A stretch of DNA of 6,650 nucleotides from Pseudomonadota bacterium (GCA_021812505.1 JAKANG010000086.1:1-6650), one strand, 5' to 3'. Numbered from the stretch's first letter, positions 1-6,549 are shown. Program-made: numbers and translations. The notes: generated by a model from the sequence alone, not told the origin.

Positions 1-14
1 TCGTGCTCTCACTC

Positions 15-1355
15 TCATTGGCTGGCGCTGAGAAGTTGTCCCGCCTTGAGATAGCGGCCGGGGTCGACCGGCGCGCCGTCCACTCGGACCTCGTAATGCA
101 GATGCGGACCGGTCGAACGTCCGGTCGAGCCGATGGCGCCGATGTCCTGTCCTTCCGTCACCCATTGCCCCGCCGCGACGTCGATCCGCGACAAATGCCC
201 ATAACGGGTGCTCAAGCCCGCGCCATGGTCGATCTCGACCATGTTGCCATAGCCCCCGGTCGCGCTGGCGACAGTCACACGCCCGGCGGCCGTGGCGCGA
301 ACCGCCTCGCCATATTCGCCATGGAGATCCATGCCGGTGTGAAGGGCGGGCCGGCCGAGAAAGGGATCGACGCGATAGCCGAAGGGCGAGGTGACCTCGA
401 TCGGGCCGGGCAGCGGCTTGCGAAGGGGCGCGAAGGGCAGGGCGCCGCGCAGGCCGTCCATCAGGTCGATCGTGCGGCTGAGGCTGGCGTAAGCGCGCGC
501 GAAATCGCCGCGAGCGCCGGGAAGATCGGCTGGCACGAAGGGGCCGCCCACGCCCTCGGCGGCGGAATATTCGCCATGCTGGATCATGCGCTCGACGGAA
601 AGGCCCGCTTCGGCGAAAGCTTCGCGCAAGCGTTCGGCTTTTTCCGCGGCGGGGGCCTTGAGGGCGTTCAGCATGACGATCTGGCGGCGTTCGACCCGGT
701 CGAAACGCGACGCCAAAGTCTTGAGGCGCTGTTCGGGCGAAGGGGGATCGTCGTTTTCGGACAGGCCGGGGCCGGCGGCGGCGCCGTCGGTCGTCCGCAG
801 TTCGAGACCCTCGGGAACGGGCTTGAAGCCTCCATCGGCGACAGACGGTTTGGGCGCAAGCGTCAGGACGGACGCGGCCTGCGTCGCCGAGGGCCGCGTC
901 GCCGCGACCGAGGTGATGTCGGGGTCGACCCTGGCGGCGAGCGAAGCGAGCAAGGCGGAGCGCGATTCGAGTTCGGCCTGACGCACCGCCAACTGGGCCA
1001 CCTTGCCCTCGAACTTGTCCTGGTTGAGCATCTGTCGCGACGCCAGCGCATCAACCTGGGCGCGCAAGGCCGCGATGCGGCCCTCATAGGCGAACTGCAT
1101 ACTGGCCTGGCGCCGCATGAGCGAAGCCAGCATGTCGTCACGGAACATGAAATAGCCGCCGATCGCGAGGCAGCCCAGCAGCAGCAGCGGCCCTGCGCCG
1201 AACAGGGCGGCGGCGAGCGCAGGCGACAGGTGGAACTGACGTGTGAACCGATGGAAAGCCAGATGAAGCGTCAGGCCCGGCCTGGGCGGCTTCGCGGAAA
1301 CAGCAGCACGCATATTCCACCATCCGAAAAGGCGCGCCGGTAAGCTGGTCTTCAT
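15..1355 (-). CDS. Membrane-anchored M23 (LytM-type) peptidoglycan metallopeptidase
   Basis: Predicted zinc endopeptidase that cuts peptide cross-links of peptidoglycan in the periplasm. From the chosen ATG the product has 446 residues: a basic cytoplasmic tail, one hydrophobic anchor at about 43-70, a coiled-coil region at about 73-142 rich in Arg/Gln/Ala/Leu, a low-complexity Pro/Ala stretch, a second helical part at about 205-260, and a C-terminal M23 domain. The domain has the zinc motif HTGMD (339-343), YGHLS (His387) and HLH (418-420), so the active site looks complete, unlike degenerate EnvC-type activators. Several starts are possible. The longest frame begins with TTG at 1469 and would run through the intergenic repeats' flank and a CtrA-like motif, so I rejected it. 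ATG at 1355 has no clear ribosome site. An internal ATG at 1313 is preceded by GGTGGA and would leave about 28 residues before the anchor, so it is a real alternative. The gene lies downstream of the peroxiredoxin on the same strand. The family is secure; the exact role in division or elongation is unknown. Confidence 0.9.
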   Translation of the reverse strand: MKTSLPARLFGWWNMRAAVSAKPPRPGLTLHLAFHRFTRQFHLSPALAAALFGAGPLLLLGCLAIGGYFMFRDDMLASLMRRQASMQFAYEGRIAALRAQVDALASRQMLNQDKFEGKVAQLAVRQAELESRSALLASLAARVDPDITSVAATRPSATQAASVLTLAPKPSVADGGFKPVPEGLELRTTDGAAAGPGLSENDDPPSPEQRLKTLASRFDRVERRQIVMLNALKAPAAEKAERLREAFAEAGLSVERMIQHGEYSAAEGVGGPFVPADLPGARGDFARAYASLSRTIDLMDGLRGALPFAPLRKPLPGPIEVTSPFGYRVDPFLGRPALHTGMDLHGEYGEAVRATAAGRVTVASATGGYGNMVEIDHGAGLSTRYGHLSRIDVAAGQWVTEGQDIGAIGSTGRSTGPHLHYEVRVDGAPVDPGRYLKAGQLLSASQ

Positions 1356-1378
1356 TGGCGCGGCCGGTTTCGGATCAA

Positions 1379-1397
1379 GGTAAACGGGCGTGGTTAA
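1379..1397 (-). promoter_or_regulatory. CtrA-like motif upstream of the M23 gene
   Basis: Read on the minus strand this is TTAACC, seven bases, then TTTACC. The first half with its next two bases (TTAACCAC) matches the alphaproteobacterial CtrA half-site TTAACCAT at seven of eight positions. The second copy lies 13 bp further on, about 24 bp upstream of the ATG at 1355 and 66 bp upstream of the ATG at 1313. CtrA sites often overlap the -35 region, which would suit the 1313 start better. Cell-cycle control of a wall hydrolase would make sense, but this rests on motif similarity only. Confidence 0.35.
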
Positions 1398-1478
1398 TGT
1401 TTGGAAAATTCGCCGTGCCGAGGCTCCAACTTTCTCGTCGGGCGATCCGCGTGAACCTGTTGCCGTCAAAAGCCATTT

Positions 1479-1532
1479 CGCCGGGAACCGCTTTCCGGCT
1501 TGGGAAATCGATCCCGGCGGAACGCGGAAAGC
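1479..1532. repeat. Two interleaved 8-bp inverted repeats after the peroxiredoxin gene
   Basis: CGCCGGGA (1479-1486) is the exact reverse complement of TCCCGGCG (1512-1519). GCTTTCCG (1490-1497) is the exact reverse complement of CGGAAAGC (1525-1532). The arms alternate A-B-A'-B', so the two stems can form only as alternatives or as a pseudoknot. The element starts five bases past the peroxiredoxin stop codon, on the path toward the M23 gene. It may serve as a transcription terminator or as 3'-end protection for the peroxiredoxin mRNA. No good U-tract follows on the minus strand, so a classic intrinsic terminator is not clear. Confidence 0.5.
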
Positions 1533-1536
1533 CGAT

Positions 1537-2007
1537 TCACAGGGACTTGGCCGCCGCGAGGACCTCTTCGGCGTGGCCGGGAACCTTCACCTTGCGCCAG
1601 ACATGAGCGATCCTGCCGTTGGGGCCGATCAGGAAGGTCGATCGCTCGACGCCCATATAGGTCCGGCCATACATGCTCTTCTCGACCCAGACGCCATAGG
1701 CTTCGAGAACCTGCTTCGATTCGTCGGCCAGGAGCGGAAAGGTCAATTCATATTTGTCGCGAAACCTGTCGTGCTGCTTGACCGGATCGGGCGAGACGCC
1801 GACGATGGCCGCGCCGGCTGCGGCGAAATCGTTGGCCAGCCGTTTGAAGTCCTGCGCCTCCATGGTGCAGCCCGAAGTGTCGTCCTTGGGATAGAAATAG
1901 AGGACGAGCTTCTTGCCCTTGAAGTCGCCGAGCGACATCTGTCCGCCGCCGTCGCGCGGCAAGGTGAAATCCGGGGCGGCGTCGCCCGCCTGAGCAAGTC
2001 TTGTCAT
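1537..2007 (-). CDS. bcp: BCP/PrxQ-type peroxiredoxin (thiol peroxidase), single-cysteine form
   Basis: Cytosolic peroxidase predicted to reduce hydrogen peroxide and organic hydroperoxides with electrons from thioredoxin or another thiol donor. The 156-residue product has the normal length of the BCP subfamily and a full thioredoxin-like AhpC/TSA fold: an APDFTL start (11-16), the YFYPKDDTSGCT active-site loop with Thr44 and the peroxidatic Cys47, and Arg122 in the GVERSTFLI strand. The resolving cysteine that E. coli BCP carries five residues later is replaced by Gln52, and no other cysteine exists in the protein, so it must work as a 1-Cys enzyme. The ATG at 2007 is fixed by AGGAGG four bases upstream and by the start of the fold. 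The frame continues upstream to 2118, but that part shows no family similarity. The gene is divergent from the AsmA-like gene and lies 181 bp upstream of the M23 gene, so co-transcription with the latter is possible but not shown. Confidence 0.95.
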   Translation of the reverse strand: MTRLAQAGDAAPDFTLPRDGGGQMSLGDFKGKKLVLYFYPKDDTSGCTMEAQDFKRLANDFAAAGAAIVGVSPDPVKQHDRFRDKYELTFPLLADESKQVLEAYGVWVEKSMYGRTYMGVERSTFLIGPNGRIAHVWRKVKVPGHAEEVLAAAKSL

Positions 2008-2011
2008 GATG

Positions 2012-2017
2012 CCTCCT
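2012..2017 (-). promoter_or_regulatory. Ribosome binding site of bcp
   Basis: AGGAGG on the minus strand, separated by CATC from the ATG at 2007. It is a near-perfect Shine-Dalgarno sequence and settles the bcp start against the longer frame. Confidence 0.85.
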
Positions 2018-2061
2018 GTCGTGGGACGCGTCTGCGGTGAAACGACTCCCCGATGCCGCCA

Positions 2062-2090
2062 ATTCTGCTTAATTCGGTCGCAAATGTCTG
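2062..2090 (-). promoter_or_regulatory. Candidate housekeeping promoter of bcp
   Basis: On the minus strand CAGACA (2090-2085) and CAGAAT (2067-2062) are separated by exactly 17 bases. Each agrees with four of six positions of the -35 (TTGACA) and -10 (TATAAT) consensus. Transcription would begin near 2055 and give a leader of roughly 48 bases before the bcp ATG. The region is more AT-rich than its surroundings. Such weak matches also occur by chance. Confidence 0.3.
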
Positions 2091-2142
2091 CCTTTTTCGA
2101 TGTGGCGCCTGCGAGCAAAGGGCCTTACCTTCAGTCGGAGGG

Positions 2143-2169
2143 ATGGGGATTCTACTATAGAATGCCGAT
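2143..2169. promoter_or_regulatory. Operator-like 27-bp imperfect palindrome in the divergent gap
   Basis: The core is ATTCTA (2149-2154), three bases, TAGAAT (2158-2163), a perfect dyad. The symmetry extends outward with GG/CC and AT/AT pairs, giving 10 of 12 matched positions per arm (mismatches at 2145/2167 and 2148/2164). A second short dyad, GCCGATTCGGC (2164-2174), overlaps its right edge. The core contains -10-like hexamers on both strands (TACTAT on plus, TATAGT on minus), and TTCAGT lies 17 bp upstream of the plus-strand one. The site is about 73 bp upstream of the AsmA-like start and 136 bp from bcp. ATTC-N7-GAAT also fits the general T-N11-A shape of LysR-type sites. Binding by a dimeric regulator is an inference. 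Confidence 0.4.
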
Positions 2170-2241
2170 TCGGCGCAGGCCTCCGGACGCGGGCGCGGAC
2201 AGGCGACCCAGAAGGCTTCCGAAGCGGGGCGTCGAGCGCCC

Positions 2242-5200
2242 GTGGCGGATGTGCAACGAGAAAAATCGGCAAGGAAAGCGGTCCTATTGGTCGAGTCGAG
2301 AGAGCCGGATCTTTCCGCGGAGCCGCCGCCGCCTTTGCGGCCGTCCCGGCGATTTCGCCGGACGCGCCGGGCCGCCAGCGCGGGTCTTTCCTTCGGCCTG
2401 ATGGCGGCGCTGGTGCTGCTGGCGGCCGGCGTCGTGGGCCTGGGCCTTGGTCGCGTCAATCTTGACGTCTTCAAGCCTGTCGTGGTGTCGGCGCTCCAGG
2501 ACCGGCTCGGCCCCAGTTACCTCCTGACGATCGGCGCTCTGGGGATCGAGCGCGAACCGCACGGCCTGGCCCTCGCGGTGGAGAATGTCGCGATCAGACG
2601 CGCCGATGGCCGGCGCGTTGTTTCCGCTCCCAAGGCCGATCTGATCTTCGACCCGCTGTCGCTGCTCGCCGGACGGATCAAGCCGTCGCGGGTCGATATC
2701 GATGGGCTGGACGTCATTTTGCGCGTGCTGCCCGACGGCTCGATCGATCTCACGGCCGACGGCGAATCGGCCGCCGCCGCTCCGCAACCCGCCCAGCAAC
2801 CCTCTCAGCAAGCCGCCACTTTGGCGAACGGACCGAGCGTGGAGCCGCCGACCAGCGCGCCGGCGCCCGGAACCCGCGCCAAAGTGATGCGGCAGGCCGC
2901 CAATGCGATCAATCGGATTTTCGACATCGCCCAGGGCCGCGACAGCCCGATCGCCGCGCTCGATCATTTCGGGATCGAGAACGGACGGCTGATCGTCGAC
3001 GACCGCGTGGCCGGGCAGAAGCGCGGCTTCGAGGGTTTCGAATTCGCCCTCGACCGCAGGATCGAGGACGGGCGCGGCGTCGCCCAGATCGAAATGGCGG
3101 CCAAGGGTCCGAGCGGGCGCTGGTCGGTCGCCGGCGTCGCGCGCGGGGCGCGCGAGGAGGCGCATGAATTGGCCATTCAGGGCGACGGCTTCTCGATCGA
3201 CGAAATCGCTCTGATGGCCGGCAAGACGAATCTGCCGATCGATTCCGACATTCCTCTTTCCTTCAAGGCCGCCGCCTCGTTCGAGGGAGATGGCCATGTG
3301 CTCGACGCCGACGCCCGCCTCGCGCTCGGCCAGGGCTTCTGGCGCTTCGACGATCCCGAGTTCGCGCCGGTTTTCCTCGACGAATTTTTCGCCGCCGCCC
3401 ATTGGGACGCCGCCAGCCACCGCGCGCTGGTGGATCGGGCGCAGATCTATTCCGGCGATTCGCGCTGCTTCCTGAGGGGCGTCGTCACCCCGCCGGAGCA
3501 TGAGGCGGCGCCATGGAGCCTCATGTTCAAACAGGCCGAGCCCTGCGTCATCGGCCCGGACCGCAAGGGCGAGAAGTCGATCACGATCGCCTCGATCAAG
3601 GGCGATCTCGCGCTCGACCTCCTGAACAAGACGCTAACCGTCAACCGGGTCGAGATCGTCGGCCCGGAAGTGGCGGCGGCGGCGCAGGGAACGATTGACT
3701 GGGCCAACGGGCCTCATATCCGGTTGGGCCTCTCCGCCGGCAAGATGACGGCGGCCGGCGCGCTTGCCGTCTGGCCCAACGCCTTCGGCGCGCCGCTGCG
3801 CGGATGGATGGGCGACCACCTCATCCGCGGAACGCTGGAAAGCTTCCGCATGGCGATCGATCTCGACGATCTCGACCTGCGGATGATGCGCGCCCAACAC
3901 GCGCCGATGGATGACCGCATTTCGATGGATTACGCCTTCCGCGACGCGGCCTTCACCTTCCTCGACGGCGCGCCGCCGGTTCAGGGCGTCGCGGCAAAAG
4001 GCCATTCGAGCGGCCGCTCGGCGCGCATCGACGCGACGACCGGCTTTATCGAAGCTCGCGACGGCCACCGGATCGACCTGTCGAACGGTGTTTATTCGAC
4101 GCCGGATTTCGAAGCCAGGCCGATCGCCCTGATCATCAGCGCCCACGCCCAGGGCGGCGTCGACACATTGGGCGAGGTGCTCTCGACGCCCGGCTTCGCC
4201 TCGGTGGCGAGCCTGCCGCTCGACCCCCGGACCGTCAGGGGCCAGGTCTCGGGCGATTTTACCTTCCGCACCAAGCTGCCGCCGGTTTACGACCCGAGTC
4301 TCGCCAGCATCGAGGTCAACGCCACGGTCGCCAATTTCGCCGCCGATCATCTGGTGGGCAAGGCCGGCCTCGACCAGGGCGCGCTCGCCGTGACTCTCGC
4401 GGACGGGATCATCCATGTGGTCGGGACCGGAAGGATGTTCGGCGCGCCGGCGACGCTGGAGGTCACCCGCGACCACAGCCAGCCGCCGCAGGGCGTCATT
4501 TCCTTCCCGATGGACGAAGCGGCCCGCGCCAAGGCGGGGCTGAATTTCGGCGCGACCGTCGCCGGGCCGGTGGCCGTCAGAATCGCCGGCGAAGTCGGCG
4601 CGGCGCCGCCCAAGGCCCAGGTCGATCTCGATTTCCTCAAGGCGGGCCTGAACGATCCGGTTCCCGGCCTTTTCAAGCCGGCGGGACGTCCGGCGAAAGC
4701 GAGCTTTGTTTATGCCGAGGACGCGCATGGCGCGTCGACCCTGGACAATTTCGTTTATGACGGCTCGGGCCAGAGCGCGAAGGGCGTTCTGCAACTGGCG
4801 CCCGACGGGAGTCTGGCCGCAGCCAGGCTGTCAGGCGTGAAACTCTCCCCCGGAGACGATCTGCGAATCGATATCCAGAGAACGGGCGACGTGATGAAAA
4901 TCGCGGCGCGCGGGGCTTCGCTGGACGCGCGGCCGTTCCTGCGCAACCTCACCAGCAGCGGACCAAGCAGCGGCCGGTCGACCGATTTCGATCTCGATCT
5001 CAAAACCACGCTATTGACGGGCGCAAACCGCCAGATCATCTCGAACGCCGAATTCCAGCTGGCGCGCAAGGCGAGCGGACAGTTCCAGGCCCTGAGCCTG
5101 TCGGGAAAGATCGGCGCCGACGCCGTGAAGGGCGCGCTCACCCGTCCCGACGGCGGAGCGCCGCTTTTCACCCTGACCACGACAGACGGCGGCGCCCTGC

Positions 5201-5745
5201 TCGCCTTTTTCGACTTTTACAGCCACATGCAGGGCGGCGACCTGCGCGCCCAGTTGCGGCTCGCCGACAGTTCCTTCACCGGCGTGATCGATATCAGCAA
5301 TTTCGTCCTGCGCGGCGAACCCGCCTTAAAAAGTTTCGCCAATTCTGCTGACGCAGGGAAAATCGTCAACAAGGTCAAGCTCGACCCCAATTCGGTGGCC
5401 TTCGTACGCCTGCATGCCGAACTTCAGAAATCGGATGGCAGGCTCTCTGTCAGCGACGGCGTGATCGCCAATTCCAATATCGGCTCGACGCTGGAGGGCT
5501 GGATCGATTTCGGCAACGACACGCTCGACCTTTCGGGCACATTCGTGCCGGCCTATGGCGTCAATAACCTTTTTGGCAAACTTCCCGTCCTCGGCCTCGT
5601 GCTCGGCGGCGGCCAGCAGGAGGGGCTGATCGGCGTGAATTTCCGCGTTGCCGGCTCCGCTGCCGCGCCCACCCTTTCGATCAATCCGCTGTCCGCTATC
5701 GCTCCAGGATTCTTGAGGAAGATTTTCGGCATATTGCCGAATTGA
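2242..5745 (+). CDS. Large AsmA-like / DUF3971 (YhdP-type) envelope protein
   Basis: Inner-membrane-anchored periplasmic protein of the AsmA-like superfamily (YhdP, TamB, AsmA), whose E. coli members form long beta-grooves that move phospholipids toward the outer membrane or influence its assembly. This role is transferred from the family. The 1167-residue product has a basic cytoplasmic tail, a single membrane segment at about 46-70, a first domain with repeated short beta-strands, a Pro/Ala/Gln linker at about 174-215, a DUF3971-like core with the WPNAFGAPLRGWM motif beginning at Trp511, and the characteristic C-terminal AsmA block at about 1093-1163 (LSGTFVPAYGVNNLFGKLP, then INPLSAIAPGFLRKIFG). 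There are only two cysteines, 409 and 435. The start is uncertain: GTG 2242 is the first possible start after the stop at 2158-2160 but has no clear ribosome site; GTG 2251 and TTG 2287 (preceded by AAGGAAAG) are alternatives, and ATG 2401 would begin inside the membrane segment. The gene stands divergent from bcp and 99 bp before cbbY. Confidence 0.9.
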   Translation: MADVQREKSARKAVLLVESREPDLSAEPPPPLRPSRRFRRTRRAASAGLSFGLMAALVLLAAGVVGLGLGRVNLDVFKPVVVSALQDRLGPSYLLTIGALGIEREPHGLALAVENVAIRRADGRRVVSAPKADLIFDPLSLLAGRIKPSRVDIDGLDVILRVLPDGSIDLTADGESAAAAPQPAQQPSQQAATLANGPSVEPPTSAPAPGTRAKVMRQAANAINRIFDIAQGRDSPIAALDHFGIENGRLIVDDRVAGQKRGFEGFEFALDRRIEDGRGVAQIEMAAKGPSGRWSVAGVARGAREEAHELAIQGDGFSIDEIALMAGKTNLPIDSDIPLSFKAAASFEGDGHVLDADARLALGQGFWRFDDPEFAPVFLDEFFAAAHWDAASHRALVDRAQIYSGDSRCFLRGVVTPPEHEAAPWSLMFKQAEPCVIGPDRKGEKSITIASIKGDLALDLLNKTLTVNRVEIVGPEVAAAAQGTIDWANGPHIRLGLSAGKMTAAGALAVWPNAFGAPLRGWMGDHLIRGTLESFRMAIDLDDLDLRMMRAQHAPMDDRISMDYAFRDAAFTFLDGAPPVQGVAAKGHSSGRSARIDATTGFIEARDGHRIDLSNGVYSTPDFEARPIALIISAHAQGGVDTLGEVLSTPGFASVASLPLDPRTVRGQVSGDFTFRTKLPPVYDPSLASIEVNATVANFAADHLVGKAGLDQGALAVTLADGIIHVVGTGRMFGAPATLEVTRDHSQPPQGVISFPMDEAARAKAGLNFGATVAGPVAVRIAGEVGAAPPKAQVDLDFLKAGLNDPVPGLFKPAGRPAKASFVYAEDAHGASTLDNFVYDGSGQSAKGVLQLAPDGSLAAARLSGVKLSPGDDLRIDIQRTGDVMKIAARGASLDARPFLRNLTSSGPSSGRSTDFDLDLKTTLLTGANRQIISNAEFQLARKASGQFQALSLSGKIGADAVKGALTRPDGGAPLFTLTTTDGGALLAFFDFYSHMQGGDLRAQLRLADSSFTGVIDISNFVLRGEPALKSFANSADAGKIVNKVKLDPNSVAFVRLHAELQKSDGRLSVSDGVIANSNIGSTLEGWIDFGNDTLDLSGTFVPAYGVNNLFGKLPVLGLVLGGGQQEGLIGVNFRVAGSAAAPTLSINPLSAIAPGFLRKIFGILPN

Positions 5746-5757
5746 GGGCGGACGAAA

Positions 5758-5786
5758 ATCAATTTAACGATTGGTGTTATTTTTTT
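5758..5786 (+). terminator. Weak intrinsic terminator after the AsmA-like gene
   Basis: ATCAAT (5758-5763) can pair with ATTGGT (5770-5775) around the loop TTAACG, six pairs including one G-U. GTTA and a run of seven T follow (5780-5786). It lies 12 bases past the stop codon. The stem is AT-rich and weak, so termination may be leaky and allow read-through into cbbY. Confidence 0.35.
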
Positions 5787-5791
5787 AAATT
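5764..5791 (+). promoter_or_regulatory. Possible cbbY promoter in an AT-rich gap
   Basis: TTAACG (5764-5769) and TAAATT (5786-5791) are 16 bp apart, each with four of six consensus matches. A start near 5798 would give a leader of about 47 bases. The block from about 5752 to 5817 is markedly AT-rich compared with the rest of the window, as promoter regions in GC-rich genomes often are. It overlaps the candidate terminator, so the two readings compete. Confidence 0.3.
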
Positions 5792-5832
5792 TCCTTTTCG
5801 CGCCAAAGCCTGCATTTTCGCCGGAATCGGCC

Positions 5833-5839
5833 GGGGAGG
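5833..5839 (+). promoter_or_regulatory. Ribosome binding site of cbbY
   Basis: GGGGAGG ends five bases before the GTG at 5845. It supports a GTG start. The next in-frame methionine lies inside the catalytic DxD motif, so no later start is possible. Confidence 0.8.
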
Positions 5840-5844
5840 CGCAG

Positions 5845-6549
5845 GTGATCGACAAGACGACGATCGACACGGTTATTTTCGACATGGACGGAACGCTGGC
5901 GGAGACCGAGGAGGTCCATCGGCAGGCGTTCAACCGCGCTTTCGCCGATTTTGGGCTCGGCTGGAACTGGGATGTCCCACTTTATCGCCAGTTGCTCAAG
6001 GTGACGGGTGGCAAGGAGAGGATCACCCATTTCATCGCGCGCGAGGGCGGCGTGGCAGATCCCGAATTCGTGGCGAAGCTCCACAAGGCCAAGACCGACA
6101 TCTATACCGCGATGGTGGACGGCGGCGCGGTGGCGCTGCGGCCGGGAATCAGGGAATTCATCGAGGAGGCGCGCGCGCGCGGCTTGACGCTCGCCATCGC
6201 CACGACCACGTCCATGCCCAATATCGACGCGCTGCTCACCAGCGCGCTCGGCGCGCAGTGGCGCGACATCTTTCCCGTCGTCGGGGCCGGGGACATGGTG
6301 GAAAAGAAGAAGCCCGCGCCGGATGTCTATGAACTGGCCCTGCGCGAACTGGGCAAGCCGCCGCAACACTGCGTGGCGATCGAGGATTCGCGCAATGGCG
6401 TGCTGGCGGCGCGCAGCGCCGGGCTGCCGGTGATCGCCGTGCGCTCGACATTTTCGAGCGACGACGACCTGACCGGGGCGGCGATCGAACTGCCCAGCTG
6501 CGAGGCGTTGAGCCTCGGCCTGCTGGAACGGATCAGTCCGCCGTCTTGA
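5845..6549 (+). CDS. cbbY: CbbY-type HAD phosphatase, predicted xylulose-1,5-bisphosphatase
   Basis: HAD subfamily IA phosphatase. The closest characterised relative I recognise is CbbY of Rhodobacter sphaeroides, which removes the 1-phosphate of xylulose-1,5-bisphosphate, a potent Rubisco inhibitor made by misfire of Rubisco itself, giving xylulose-5-phosphate. The 234-residue product (relatives are about 230) shows motif I FDMDGTLAETEE with nucleophile Asp13 and acid/base Asp15, a helical cap with WNWD (40-43) and TGGKERI (54-60), both shared with CbbY and not typical of general phosphoglycolate phosphatases, motif II in ATTTS (119-123), motif III KKKPAPD (154-160), and motif IV Glu180-Asp181 in AIEDSRNG. 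It begins with GTG after a strong ribosome site. No Rubisco or other Calvin-cycle gene is visible here, so it is not in a cbb operon within this window. A related HAD such as a beta-phosphoglucomutase or another sugar phosphatase is less likely given the cap motifs. Confidence 0.88.
   Translation: MIDKTTIDTVIFDMDGTLAETEEVHRQAFNRAFADFGLGWNWDVPLYRQLLKVTGGKERITHFIAREGGVADPEFVAKLHKAKTDIYTAMVDGGAVALRPGIREFIEEARARGLTLAIATTTSMPNIDALLTSALGAQWRDIFPVVGAGDMVEKKKPAPDVYELALRELGKPPQHCVAIEDSRNGVLAARSAGLPVIAVRSTFSSDDDLTGAAIELPSCEALSLGLLERISPPS

Noticed and set aside
3..1343. Long plus-strand open frame (446 residues) opposite the M23 gene
   Set aside because: It is read in exact codon register with the real gene on the other strand. 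In that register only TTA, CTA and TCA codons create stops, and these are rare in a GC-rich genome. The translation is Gly/Arg/Ala-rich with no domain pattern.
1356..1469. N-terminal extension of the M23 protein from TTG 1469
   Set aside because: It begins with TTG, has no ribosome site, and covers the CtrA-like motif; the encoded sequence has no family similarity that I recognise.
2008..2118. N-terminal extension of the peroxiredoxin to 2118
   Set aside because: The strong AGGAGG next to ATG 2007 and the normal family length end the gene there; the extension covers the candidate promoter.
2162..2401. Small Arg-rich plus-strand frame starting at ATG 2162
   Set aside because: No ribosome site, composition typical of an out-of-frame GC-rich read, and most of it overlaps the N-terminal region of the AsmA-like gene.
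2284..4794. Two long minus-strand frames (2284-3501 and 3634-4794) inside the AsmA-like gene
   Set aside because: Same in-register antisense effect. The translations are Arg/Gly/Asp/His-rich, without motifs and without ribosome sites, while the plus-strand frame has clear AsmA-like features over its full length.
6169..6180. Run of alternating GC, possible Z-DNA-forming tract
   Set aside because: Only 12 bp, and explained by Ala/Arg codons in an ordinary helix of CbbY.
5785..6369. Minus-strand frame of 194 residues opposite cbbY
   Set aside because: Also in codon register with cbbY, which carries all HAD motifs. It is an antisense shadow.
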